Origin: Specibacter cremeus
Lineage (GTDB): Bacteria; Actinomycetota; Actinomycetes; Actinomycetales; Micrococcaceae
DNA: 64,000 nt
Assembly: GCF_003946885.1 (NCBI RefSeq)
Contig: NZ_RWKQ01000001.1
Coordinates: forward strand, 58,147-122,146
Direction: 5' to 3'
Below the pieces are notes generated by a model. The model searched no databases and was not told where the DNA came from. It saw only the letters and a program-made list of their open reading frames with translations. The position numbers and the translations under genes were made by a program. This document shows positions 51,001 to 59,080 of this stretch, piece by piece (the first letter of the stretch is position 1; each line of letters starts with the position of its first letter).

Positions 51001-51437
51001 GGTGGTCCGGCGTCGACTTCGTTACCGGGCCGTGGTCGGGGCAACGGTTCCCAGGACTCGTGGGGACCAACGCCGTCGGGAACCTCTTCTACTGGCCGAA
51101 CACCGACGGGGCCAGCATCGGCAGTCCGCAACAGATCGGCAACGGCTGGGGTGGACTACGGCTTGCCATGATCGACTTCGACCGCAATGGCACCCAGGAC
51201 GTGCTGGCCGTCGACCGGGCGGGCTACATGAGGCTGTACCGTGGAACCGGGCGAGGAGGCTTCGTCCCCGAAGACCGGCCGGTTGTGGGCCACGGGTGGG
51301 GCGCGGTCCGGCAATTCCGCGGGACCACGTCGTTCACCTCCGGCTCGGGCGTCACAGCCCTGATGAACACCGGCGAGCTGCGCTACTACCCCCTGGTTTC
51401 CGCAGGCACCTGGGGGATGCCGAGCACCACCACCTAG
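48048..51437 (+). CDS. Secreted GH25 muramidase with three FG-GAP-like blocks
   Basis: A 1129-residue exported protein. A signal peptide ends near 44 (LGISPVFA), followed by a P/T/S/A-rich linker to 100. The GH25 lysozyme domain is at about 153-365, with GMDVSGWQ (catalytic Asp near 157), FVYIKATEGTSF, YHFARP, LLDMED near 250 (second acidic pair) and IYTNYYWW. Then come three homologous blocks of about 235 residues (378-630, 660-890, 895-1129). Each holds repeats of the form NVIDWNADGTFDLVAQW and MVDYDGDGNQDVLAQD, i.e. calcium-binding FG-GAP/VCBS propeller strands. Blocks one and two are split by a P/A/S linker. It probably cleaves peptidoglycan glycan strands while bound to the surface. Confidence 0.87.
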   Translation: MSQHHPHRATPLRDNTPRRVVARTSAGLIAASLALTLGISPVFATTTPPPPGQPSASAGTTAAADSIVTPSPTPRTLATTPPSSTPAATAPAAPQASPDAADVAKYGAYMGMSLSKGISSRERHLRGTVNEKRLKSVSSAAEPMSASGTPAGVLGMDVSGWQADATTHTVSQVDWSRQWALGARFVYIKATEGTSFKDASFSSHYTGASKVGMLRGAYHFARPDQSGGVTQANFFVDNGGGWSADGKTMPPLLDMEDYSGLPHCYGYSAAQMVAWIKSFSNQVLARTGRLPMIYTNYYWWQDCTGNSTAFTNQPLHIAAYGTTNPLMPGGWSTYSVWQYSDNGPFAGDSNVWNGTLAGLQKFATAGSASLPAPSIASPGDVVAADTSGTLWDYPSDGAGGFGDRRKIGNGWLGLRSINVIDWNADGTFDLVAQWTNGKVNVYLGSPSGGFDVGPTLATSGWAGSQLTIGYWLSSSNYPQILARSATGALTLWPNPSGAGLGAPRTIGNGWGGLNLVMVDYDGDGNQDVLAQDSAGALWLYRSDGRGNFTQETPRVVGNGWNTMTSLSIGTGFAGAGSVGIVARTKAGALLYYPVPGNSTIGSARQIGNGWGSFLIAGGETINAGPAQPAPSPSPTPAPSKPAPKPTPAPSIPAAADVVAVDSRGILWRYPVTTGHIGMPVQIGAGFVGTISVHVVDWDADGTLDLLVQWSSGRLSVYRGAARGGFELPITMDASGWAGRDITAGRWTTATRLPSIVSREPDGTLRSYASTGTGLGPATQIGVGFGGMHPIMVDADGDGRVDIVTLDYVNRLTLFRSNGAGAFIAETPRRLDGGPVSPGQLLPATGFASVGMAGLLARTAGGQLVHYSLTSAGLGRATQVGTGWSAFTIAGSKVLTRSAPLASTSDVLTIDASGGLWDRPATGNGRYGAPYQIGFGFTGIKSIHAVDYNADGVADVLAQWNNGAVAVFYGRATGGFADKHPLAAGGWSGVDFVTGPWSGQRFPGLVGTNAVGNLFYWPNTDGASIGSPQQIGNGWGGLRLAMIDFDRNGTQDVLAVDRAGYMRLYRGTGRGGFVPEDRPVVGHGWGAVRQFRGTTSFTSGSGVTALMNTGELRYYPLVSAGTWGMPSTTT

Positions 51438-51485
51438 CCCTTGGCGGGGCTCTGGTGGCGCCGCAGCTCCCAGCCGAGTCTTGTG

Positions 51486-51923
51486 CTAGGAAGTCTTTCC
51501 GGTGCGGTCACCAGAAGCCTGCGGATTCCCGTCATCCTCCGGTCCGCTGACGGTGATCTGATCACTGGTGGCCGGCGGTGCTTGGAATGGACTCTTGTCT
51601 GACTCGTCGAGCGCCAGCCGCCGGGCCAGCTTGGTCGCGGTCTCCTCCATCTGGCGGAACCGCTGGTAGGTGGTGGCCATGAACACCAAGACGCTGACGA
51701 TCAAAGCGTAGAGCACCAGATCGGTGCCTCTACCAACACCGAAGAAACGGGCGATCAACGTCAAGATGGTGGGGAAGAAGATGGAGAACGCGGCCAAGAG
51801 AGCGAACAGCATCAGCATCATGCGTCGAATGGCCAGATGCCTGGCGTTGGAACCACCGCGCATAAGGGCGAAGGACACCCCGATGACGGCGAGGACTAGG
51901 GCGACTTGAACGAATATCTGCAC
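51486..51923 (-). CDS. DUF2304 domain-containing membrane protein
   Basis: A 145-residue protein with three hydrophobic segments (FVQVALVLAVIGVSFALM, LAIRRMMLMLFALLAAFSIFFPTILTLIARF, GTDLVLYALIVSVLVFMATTY) and a cytoplasmic tail of about 60 residues. The RF.GVGRGTDL motif before the last segment is the DUF2304 signature. Such proteins sit with GT2 glycosyltransferases in glycan loci, and may assist them at the membrane. It is in the same direction as the asparagine-synthetase-like gene, 110 bases downstream of it. Confidence 0.83.
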   Translation of the reverse strand: MQIFVQVALVLAVIGVSFALMRGGSNARHLAIRRMMLMLFALLAAFSIFFPTILTLIARFFGVGRGTDLVLYALIVSVLVFMATTYQRFRQMEETATKLARRLALDESDKSPFQAPPATSDQITVSGPEDDGNPQASGDRTGKTS

Positions 51924-52033
51924 TTGTTTACCTGGTGACGTCGAAGAAGGTGTCGCATGTCATACGCCCTCGCGGGGCGCTGCACACATTGCGGTCAGGG
52001 CGAAAGGGCGTGACGGCCCCACGTCCACCCAGA

Positions 52034-53641
52034 CTACCGGACAGGGGTAAAGAGCCGGCAATGACTGTTCCAGGTGTCCATCAGGAATTCGTCGGCGTAT
52101 TCGCCCAGCGGCGTTCCGCCGCGCAGGACGTATCGGTACAGTTCGGCCGGAGACTTGCCCGTGACAAACCAATTGAAGCCCATGGGATGATTCTGGACTG
52201 TTCGCGCCGTAATGGTGCGTTCGGCCGCGCCAAGGAGGCCGATGCGTCGGAGGACTGATTTCACGGCCTGGCGCTTGCCGGCGGAGACGGTGCTGGCGGC
52301 GAACGTACCCAGCTCCTCACCCGTCACCGCGGCGTAGCGTCGATTGACGTAGCCGCGGTACCAGTCCCGATTGCGGGTGATATCGGGGTGCAACTCCCCC
52401 CAGGCCAGGTATACCTCCCGGTCCAGCATAGGCAGCGCCCACTCGTACCCGAAGAACTCGTAGTTGCGCATGGAATTGTTGATGTATTTCGTCTGGCGTT
52501 CGCGCACGTTCCAGTATTCGAGCGCCGCCAGGCGTGCGGTGACGGACCCGTCATAGCCCACCTCGTCCAGGAACGAATCAATGGCGGCGCGCAGCCGCAC
52601 AATTGAGGTGACTTCCCTATTGTTGGGCTGGAGTGCATAGTGATAGCCCAAGATGAGGTCGCGGATGCGCTCGCGTGATGTGGAGTCCTCGTCCAGAACC
52701 GGTTCGTCGTGCATGTTGCCCACGATCGTGTGTCCTGGCAGGAAGATGGCGTCGTCGTCGACCAGGCCCTCTTGGCGGAGCCAGCGGACGGCGTACCAGT
52801 CCTGGACATGGGGAAGCGACGCGCCGGCGTGCGCATAGCGAATGAATTCCGCGGTCTCCGGGGAATCCCAGGCGCGACGAATGGAATCTTCCCGGTACTC
52901 GCAGAAGTGCCAGCGCTGGCCTAGCGCGGCCGCCACGGCCTCGCTGATGAGCACCTCCCTGGTCCGGCCGGTGCCGTACGTGAAGTTCACCACATTCTCG
53001 TAGCCCACCTCGCGCAGGTACACGCTGAGCAGCCGCGAGTCGAGGCCGCCGCTGAGGGGCACCACCAGCTGCCGGCCGTCGGCATACTCAAGGAAGCGGG
53101 ACATAGTCGTCTCGAGGGCCGCAGAAAAGACTGCGTCGACCCCGTCTTGGTCCCTGATCGCCGAGTCCGTGTACTCCAGCCGGCGGTACACGTGGGCTGC
53201 GACGGCATTACCGGCACCCACCGTGACGAACTCGCCGGCCTGGACCTGGCGCACCCCCGCATAGAGGGTGTTGCGCCCCGCGACGTACCCGGCGTGCAGG
53301 AACTCCAGGCGCGAATCCGCGTCGCCTACATAGTCCGCGCCGGTTCCGGCCAATTCAAGGGCGTCATCGGATACGCGCACACCACCGTCACCCACCGTGT
53401 AGAACAACGGGAAACTGCGCAACGGGTCCGCCACCAGGACAAGTTCCTGCGGGCCGTGGACGACGGCGGCATAGTGGCCGGGGATGCCGCGCAACACGTC
53501 CCCGGTGATTCCGCCGTCGTCCAGCGCACGCCGCAGCTCCTCGTCGCAGCGTGGATCACCGAACACCCACAGGCTCCGCGTTTCGGTGATCGTGTGGACC
53601 CGCCACTGGCTGCGGGTGAGGACGGGAGCGGCAAAAGACAT
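52034..53641 (-). CDS. Asparagine synthetase-like amidotransferase/ligase
   Basis: A 535-residue protein. The first 180 residues resemble the class II glutaminase fold (WVFGDPRCDEELRRALDDGG, GHYAAVVHGPQELVLVADPLRSFPLFYT), but the chain begins MSFAAPV rather than Met-Cys. The catalytic Cys2 is therefore absent, and glutamine hydrolysis is not expected. The C-terminal domain has the PP-loop PLSGGLDSRLLSVYLREVG near 200 (SGG-x-D-S), which adenylates a carboxylate. In surface-glycan loci such proteins may amidate or modify sugar acids. ATG 53641 follows GAGAG. It is divergent from the flippase. Confidence 0.83.
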   Translation of the reverse strand: MSFAAPVLTRSQWRVHTITETRSLWVFGDPRCDEELRRALDDGGITGDVLRGIPGHYAAVVHGPQELVLVADPLRSFPLFYTVGDGGVRVSDDALELAGTGADYVGDADSRLEFLHAGYVAGRNTLYAGVRQVQAGEFVTVGAGNAVAAHVYRRLEYTDSAIRDQDGVDAVFSAALETTMSRFLEYADGRQLVVPLSGGLDSRLLSVYLREVGYENVVNFTYGTGRTREVLISEAVAAALGQRWHFCEYREDSIRRAWDSPETAEFIRYAHAGASLPHVQDWYAVRWLRQEGLVDDDAIFLPGHTIVGNMHDEPVLDEDSTSRERIRDLILGYHYALQPNNREVTSIVRLRAAIDSFLDEVGYDGSVTARLAALEYWNVRERQTKYINNSMRNYEFFGYEWALPMLDREVYLAWGELHPDITRNRDWYRGYVNRRYAAVTGEELGTFAASTVSAGKRQAVKSVLRRIGLLGAAERTITARTVQNHPMGFNWFVTGKSPAELYRYVLRGGTPLGEYADEFLMDTWNSHCRLFTPVR

Positions 53642-53747
53642 GTGCCCATTCTCTCGCACGCGCTCGCCGCCTCGGACGCGAAAAGCCAACGTGTCGTACG
53701 CGTAGAATGTCACAGACACACCCCCACCGATACGACATGAGGTTTCC

Positions 53748-55064
53748 ATGGCTTCTTCGCCGCAGTGGTTCTCACGCGCGCGCAAGGCCATCGGGCGGAA
53801 CGAGATGCTCGTTCACGTGCTCCACCTCATGACGGGCACGGCCACGGCCCAGCTGGTGGTCCTGGCACTCACCCCGATCCTCAGCCGCATCTACACGCCG
53901 GCGGACTACGGCCTGTTCGCCGTGTATTCATCCATCGTGGCCCTGGTCAGTGCCGTGGCAACGCTGCGCTACGATATGGCCATCATGCTGCCAAAGGACG
54001 ATGACACCGCACGGACGCTCAAGAGCACCGTCACGTGGATCGCCTTCCTCACCGGGGTGCTCGCCTCGCTGGTCTGTCTGGTCGCGGCCCCGCAGCTGGC
54101 ATCACTGATGAACGCACCCGCGGTGGGGCCTTGGCTTGTCCTGGTGGGCCTGAGCACGTTCACGTTGGGGGAAATCTCTGCGCTGGTCTACTGGCTCAAC
54201 CGGCACAGCCGTTACAAGCAGATCAGCACCAACCGCGTGTTGCAGAGTGGTGCGACGGCGGTCGTGCAGATCCTCCTTGGCCTCACCCGGGCGTTGGGGG
54301 TCGGCGGCTTAATCCTCGGCACCATCGTGGGGCAGATCGTTTCCATCGTGGGCTTGCGTCGCAAGACACCGGACCTGGCACCCTCGACGGCGCCCACCGT
54401 GCACGAACGCCTGTCCGTCATGAACAGGTACCGGCGCATGCCCTTGTTGAATGCCCCGACGGCGCTGATCGACGCCGTGCGCATCAACGGCATCAACCTC
54501 CTGATCGGCTTCTACTCGATCGCCAGCCTGGGCCAGTTCTCCATGGCCTGGCGGATGGTGGAGGTTCCGGCGGCCCTGATCTCCAGCGCACTGGCCCAAG
54601 TGTTCTTCCAGAAACTCTCGGTGGTGAGCCCCGGCCACATGTACGACGCGGCGAAGAAGAGCGTCGTCCGGTCCGCCGCGTTCGGCGCGGTCCCCTTCGT
54701 CCTGGTCTACGTTCTTGCTCCGTGGGTCTTCCCGGTCTTCTTCGGCAGCAACTGGGACTTGGCCGGACCCTACGCGCAGGCGCTAGTGCCGTGGCTGTTC
54801 ATGAACCTGGTGACGTCACCTATTTCCACCATCTTCGTCATCACCGAGAAGCAACATGTGCTGCTTCTTTTCTCGGCCGTCTTCATGGTGGTGCCGTTGG
54901 CGATCATTGTTACGATGAATGCGAACATGCTCCAGGCCGTCTTCACGATGGGCCTTGCCATGGCGGCCATGCTGCTCATTTTCGTGGCCCTGGCATTCAG
55001 GGTCGCCCGCCGCTACGACAGCGTCCCCAACCACGGACCGGTCATGTCTGAAACCGAACCATAA
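53748..55064 (+). CDS. Wzx-type oligosaccharide flippase
   Basis: A 438-residue membrane protein with about 12 hydrophobic segments in the MOP/Wzx pattern. It opens MLVHVLHLMTGTATAQLVVLALTPILSRIYTPADYGLFAVYSSIVALVSAVATLRYDMAIML, the standard first two helices of PST-family flippases, and includes GFYSIASLGQFSMAWRMVEVPAALISSAL. It should move the lipid-linked repeat unit across the membrane. TAGAAT (53703-53708) gives a promoter. GAGG precedes the ATG. The glycosyltransferases follow on the same strand. Confidence 0.87.
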   Translation: MASSPQWFSRARKAIGRNEMLVHVLHLMTGTATAQLVVLALTPILSRIYTPADYGLFAVYSSIVALVSAVATLRYDMAIMLPKDDDTARTLKSTVTWIAFLTGVLASLVCLVAAPQLASLMNAPAVGPWLVLVGLSTFTLGEISALVYWLNRHSRYKQISTNRVLQSGATAVVQILLGLTRALGVGGLILGTIVGQIVSIVGLRRKTPDLAPSTAPTVHERLSVMNRYRRMPLLNAPTALIDAVRINGINLLIGFYSIASLGQFSMAWRMVEVPAALISSALAQVFFQKLSVVSPGHMYDAAKKSVVRSAAFGAVPFVLVYVLAPWVFPVFFGSNWDLAGPYAQALVPWLFMNLVTSPISTIFVITEKQHVLLLFSAVFMVVPLAIIVTMNANMLQAVFTMGLAMAAMLLIFVALAFRVARRYDSVPNHGPVMSETEP

Positions 55065-55074
55065 GGACCCCTGC

Positions 55075-56232
55075 ATGCACATCCTCTTCCTTCCATCCTG
55101 GTATCCCGCGAATGAGTCCGACCTGGCCGGCACCTTCTTTCGCGAACAGGCCGAGGCGTTCCTCCTGGCGGGGCATCGCGTGGGGGTGCTGAATGTGCGC
55201 GGCATTGCCGTGTATTCCCGCAGCCAATTGCGCGGCAGGAAATCGGGCATCCGGCACTTCCTGGATTCCGGCTTCGACACCTACTTGTGGGATCGCGTCC
55301 TGCCCTTCCCGAAGGTTCCGGGCGGCAACGAGAGGATCCTGCTCAATGCCTGGCGGACCCTGCTGCACCGCTACATCGACGACAACGGCCGGCCGGACGT
55401 GCTTCACGCGCACACCATGTTCCCGGCCGGCTTGGTGACGCATGCGCTTTCCGAAGAGTTCAAGATCCCGTTCATAGTGACCGAACACCGGATCTCCTCG
55501 CTCCCCCTGCTGGCCGGCCGGTGGAACGGCCCTCGTGGCCGGGCAGCAGCCAAGGCCGCATCCGCGCTGGTCGCTGTCGCGCCCGATTTCGCCCCCGCAC
55601 TGGACCAGGCCTATGGCTTGTCCAAGTGGGAGTACGTGCCGGGGTTACTCAGCCCGCAGTTCGAGGACATCACGGTCCGGCCGACACCCAATGGCCCGTT
55701 CACGTTCGGTCACGTCTCTTACATGGATCCGCACAAGAACGTTGACCTGCTCATCCATGCGTTCGCGGACCGCTTCCATGGAGATCCGGATGTCCGGCTC
55801 AGAATCGCCGGCCACTCCTCGTTCACCCAGGACCTCATTGATCTGGCCGCCTCACGGGGCATCTCCGACCAGGTCGACTTTGTGGGCGCGGTTCCCCGAT
55901 CGGGCATCGTCGGGGAATTCTCTCGGTACCACGCATTCGTCATGCCAAGCCGGACCGAGGCATTCGGCACGGTCCTATGGGAGGCCATGGCGTGCGGCCT
56001 TCCACTTGTCTCCACGGACACATGGGCGGGGCGCAATGCCGTGCGGGAGGGCAACGGGCTTCTGGTCGGTGTGGAGCAGCGGGACGAACTTGGAGAAGCT
56101 CTGGTGAGTATGCGCAAGACGTTCGCCGACTACGATCCGCACCATATCCGGTCCATCTGTGTCAATCACTGCGCCCGCGACGCCTTCGTGGGCCAGTATT
56201 CTAAGCTGTATGCCGACGCGGTGGCTGCATGA
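55075..56232 (+). CDS. GT4 family glycosyltransferase
   Basis: A 385-residue GT-B enzyme. The N-terminus MHILFLPSWYPANESDLAGTFFREQAEAFLLAGHRVGVLNV is a common start of WcaL/WbaZ-like enzymes. DVLHAHTMFPAGLVTHAL carries the H-A-H motif near 105. The nucleotide-sugar half has FGHVSYMDPHKNVDLLIHAF near 220 and the SRTEAFGTVLWEAMACGLPLVST region near 290 (E-x7-E), placing it in the retaining GT4 group. It is 10 bases after the flippase and overlaps the next gene by four bases. Confidence 0.88.
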   Translation: MHILFLPSWYPANESDLAGTFFREQAEAFLLAGHRVGVLNVRGIAVYSRSQLRGRKSGIRHFLDSGFDTYLWDRVLPFPKVPGGNERILLNAWRTLLHRYIDDNGRPDVLHAHTMFPAGLVTHALSEEFKIPFIVTEHRISSLPLLAGRWNGPRGRAAAKAASALVAVAPDFAPALDQAYGLSKWEYVPGLLSPQFEDITVRPTPNGPFTFGHVSYMDPHKNVDLLIHAFADRFHGDPDVRLRIAGHSSFTQDLIDLAASRGISDQVDFVGAVPRSGIVGEFSRYHAFVMPSRTEAFGTVLWEAMACGLPLVSTDTWAGRNAVREGNGLLVGVEQRDELGEALVSMRKTFADYDPHHIRSICVNHCARDAFVGQYSKLYADAVAA

Positions 56233-57356
56233 CTGAATCCGCGGCCATCCGCAAGGCCATGGTCTACCACGTCCCGTTCCTGCTCAATCCCGACGCCAAG
56301 ACGGCAAGCGGCATCCGACCTGTCAAGATGCGGCAGGCGTTCGAGGATCTTGGCTACGACGTTCTGGAGATATCCGGGCACGCGCGCGAACGTGCAGCTG
56401 CCTTCGCCCGATTGCGGCGCGCGGTCAAGGAGGGGGCACGCTTCGAATTCGTGTATTCCGAGGCGGCGACGCTTCCCACGGCGTTGACCGGACCAAGCCG
56501 GCTGCCGACCCATCCGTTCCTTGACTACAGGATCTTCGCCTTCTGCAAGCGCCACGGCATTCCGGTAGGTGTCTTTTACCGGGACATCTATTGGAATTTC
56601 CCCGAATACACGCGCACCGTCCACCGCGTGGTTGCCCTCGGCACACGGACTTTCTACCGGCTGGACCTATTGGCATACCGGACGCTGGTGAGCCGCATCT
56701 TCCTGCCCTCCATGCGCATGGCAGCCGAGATGCCGCTCACTAGAGTCAGCCAGTGCCGGGCCCTCCCCCCCGGTTCCGACGTAGTGGAATCGCCGGTACC
56801 GGACGGCAAGCTTGGGTTGTTCTACGTCGGCGGCCTCGGCGCCTACTACAGATTGCACGAATGTGTGGCCGCGGTGGCCGATTCAGCGGACGCGACCATG
56901 ATCCTGTGCACCAGGCCGCAGCAGTGGGAAGCACACCGCGCCGAATATGAGCCACTCCTGGGTGGCCGGACGACCGTGGTGCATGACAGCGGTGCTGCCC
57001 TGCAGCAGCATTATGACCGTGCGTCACTGGGCGTGCTCTTCCTGGAACCCATCCCCTACCGGGAGTTTGCCGCACCGTTGAAGCTGTATGAGTACCTCGC
57101 GCAGGGGAAACCCGTCATCGCCGCGCAGGGCTCGCTGGCCGGCGAATTCGTCCAAGAGAACGGCGTGGGCTGGGTGCTGCCCTACCGGGCCGCCGGCCTG
57201 CGTGACCTACTCGAGCGGCTGGCCGCCCACCCCGAGGAATATGAGGCCGTGCGCAACCAGGTCCTGGCCACCCGAGAGAGCCACACTTGGGCTGCTCGCG
57301 CGGCGCAAGTGGAGGAAGATCTGGTTTCTAAGCAGCTGGCCCCAGCGAAGCGCTAG
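56229..57356 (+). CDS. Glycosyltransferase, GT4-like
   Basis: A 375-residue GT-B protein. N-terminal half: AMVYHVPFLLNPDAKTASGIRPVKMRQAFEDLGYDVLEISG. The second half starts near 195 with KLGLFYVGGLGAYYRLHECVAAVADSADATMILCTR and ends with the acceptor-phosphate region LEPIPYREFAAPLKLYEYLAQGKPVIAAQGSLAGEFV (P-L-K-x-Y-E-Y-x-A-x-G-K-P-V) near 280-310, typical of this group. It probably adds a sugar in the repeat unit. The ATG overlaps the previous stop. Confidence 0.83.
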   Translation: MTESAAIRKAMVYHVPFLLNPDAKTASGIRPVKMRQAFEDLGYDVLEISGHARERAAAFARLRRAVKEGARFEFVYSEAATLPTALTGPSRLPTHPFLDYRIFAFCKRHGIPVGVFYRDIYWNFPEYTRTVHRVVALGTRTFYRLDLLAYRTLVSRIFLPSMRMAAEMPLTRVSQCRALPPGSDVVESPVPDGKLGLFYVGGLGAYYRLHECVAAVADSADATMILCTRPQQWEAHRAEYEPLLGGRTTVVHDSGAALQQHYDRASLGVLFLEPIPYREFAAPLKLYEYLAQGKPVIAAQGSLAGEFVQENGVGWVLPYRAAGLRDLLERLAAHPEEYEAVRNQVLATRESHTWAARAAQVEEDLVSKQLAPAKR

Positions 57357-57659
57357 AACATGCCGGTCGCGGCGGTTGCTCGCTTGGAGCATGCGATAAT
57401 GGTTACCTGGTTGTGATCACTGGCCGCGCCTGCAGGTCCCAGGAACCGCGGGGGTGTTCATCACGGGGACGCACTTGATGACGGCCCGACCGCTTGGGGA
57501 ACCCTTGCAAGTCTATGTTGGCTCGTGCATCACATCGTCACTGTTGTGGATGTACTTGTCGACGCGATACTGGCCGTTATGCGGGCAGTGGCCGGATGAT
57601 GAGTGCTCACCTCAACAAAGGAAGGCGCTTCGGAAGCCCGAAGGAAGACGATATATTTG
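57357..57659 (+). promoter_or_regulatory. Long leader region upstream of wecC
   Basis: About 300 bases without a convincing gene. GATAAT (57395-57400, preceded by TGC as an extended -10) would start a transcript near 57407 with a 250-base leader. A 68-codon frame (57454-57660) shows no family likeness. AAGGAAG near 57641-57647 lies a little far from ATG 57660. Confidence 0.4.
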
Positions 57660-58961
57660 ATGGGAATGAATCAAATGACAAAAATCAATACTGTAGCGGT
57701 CATCGGCCTTGGCTACATAGGGCTTCCCACGGCCGCGATACTTGCTACCAATGGCATTGATGTAATCGGCGTCGACGTCAACCAACGAACAATTGATGCG
57801 GTCAACGCCGGGCAAGTTCCATTCGTCGAGCCTGACTTGGGTATCCATGTTGCTGGAGCGGTCAGTACGGGAAAACTGAAGGCTACGCGCGACACCCCTT
57901 CGGCTGACGCATATATCGTCGCCGTACCCACTCCATTCAACGCTGATCGAAGCGCTGACCTGCGCTACATCGAATCAGCGGCACGGGGCATCGCGCCGCA
58001 GCTTCAAGGCGACGAACTGATCATCCTGGAGTCCACTTCCCCTCCCGGTGCAACCGAGCATCTGGGCGACGTGCTGCTCGAGCTGCGTCCTGACCTCAGC
58101 CTTGACGGTGAGAACGGTCTCCCTCGGATCCTCCTGGCGCACTGCCCGGAGCGGGTCCTGCCGGGTCGCGTCATGATTGAACTCGTCACAAACGATCGCA
58201 TTGTCGGTGGCATCACGCCTGAAGCGGCCGCGCGCGCTCGCGACTTGTACGGAGTGTTTTGTCAAGGAGAAATCCTATTAACCGATGCCAAGACCGCTGA
58301 AATGGCCAAGCTTGTCGAAAACTCATATCGGGACGTCAATATCGCATTTGCAAATGAGCTTTCGATGATCTCTGATTCTTTGGATATCGATGTTTGGGAA
58401 CTAATTCGGTTGGCAAACCATCACCCTCGCGTGAACATCCTCCAGCCAGGCCCCGGCGTCGGAGGCCACTGCATCGCGGTAGATCCATGGTTCATCGTGT
58501 CCGCTGCACCACAAGCTGCCAATCTGATCAAGCAGGCGCGCCTGACAAACGACTCGAAGCCAGCTTGGGTACGCAACCGCATCCAAGAAGTCCTCAACGA
58601 ATTGCCCAGCAGTGCTGAAATCGCAGTCTTGGGTCTGGCCTTCAAAGCAAATATTGACGACCTTCGCGAGTCGCCCGCCGTCGAAATTGCCGCGGCGCTC
58701 GCCCAGTCACTGCCAAATCGCCGGCTCAATATTGCGGAGCCAAACGTCGAGGAATTGCCGTCCCAATTCCGTGACATGCCGAATGTCGAACTTTTTCCTG
58801 TGAACGAAGCCGTCAGTCGCTCGGATCTGGTCGTCGTGCTCGTAGACCACGACGAGGTCAAGTCAATCGACCCCCTCCTATTGAAGGGCAAGCGCGTCCT
58901 CGACACCAAGGGCATCCTGCCCGCCTCGAAAACAGCCCAGTTCGTGAACAGCCCGGTGTGA
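57660..58961 (+). CDS. wecC: UDP-N-acetyl-D-mannosamine dehydrogenase
   Basis: A 433-residue UDP-sugar dehydrogenase. The NAD site VAVIGLGYIGLPTAAILATNG is near 13. Then PTPFNADRSADLRYIESAARG near 92, STSPPGATEHLGDVL near 125, CPERVLPG near 158 and NDRIVGGITPEAA near 170. KTAEMAKLVENSYRDVNIAFANEL is near 212, the catalytic Cys lies in GPGVGGHCIAVDPWF near 262, and LAFKANIDDLRESPA is near 328. It oxidises UDP-ManNAc to UDP-ManNAcA, using the product of the WecB-type epimerase next door. Base use is clearly more AT-rich than all neighbours, and codons such as AAA, ATA and TTA are common, hinting at acquisition from elsewhere. Confidence 0.9.
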   Translation: MGMNQMTKINTVAVIGLGYIGLPTAAILATNGIDVIGVDVNQRTIDAVNAGQVPFVEPDLGIHVAGAVSTGKLKATRDTPSADAYIVAVPTPFNADRSADLRYIESAARGIAPQLQGDELIILESTSPPGATEHLGDVLLELRPDLSLDGENGLPRILLAHCPERVLPGRVMIELVTNDRIVGGITPEAAARARDLYGVFCQGEILLTDAKTAEMAKLVENSYRDVNIAFANELSMISDSLDIDVWELIRLANHHPRVNILQPGPGVGGHCIAVDPWFIVSAAPQAANLIKQARLTNDSKPAWVRNRIQEVLNELPSSAEIAVLGLAFKANIDDLRESPAVEIAAALAQSLPNRRLNIAEPNVEELPSQFRDMPNVELFPVNEAVSRSDLVVVLVDHDEVKSIDPLLLKGKRVLDTKGILPASKTAQFVNSPV

Positions 58962-58982
58962 CTGCCGCGTTTCATGACTAGT

Positions 58983-59018
58983 GGTGGTTCGTGGGAAATC
59001 CGTTTCCCACGAACCACC
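58983..59018 (+). terminator. Terminator of wecC
   Basis: A perfect 16-bp stem, GGTGGTTCGTGGGAAA (58983-58998) with its complement (59003-59018), loop TCCG, followed by TTTAA. It lies between wecC and the convergent epimerase gene. Confidence 0.88.
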
Positions 59019-59080
59019 TTTAACCGCATAGCGCCCGTCGGCATGCTCTTCGTTCCAGGCGTTCAGTCGGCCTGACGGTT

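Noticed and set aside
57454-57660. 68-codon frame upstream of wecC
   Set aside because: No family likeness or ribosome site. It lies in what looks like a long leader.
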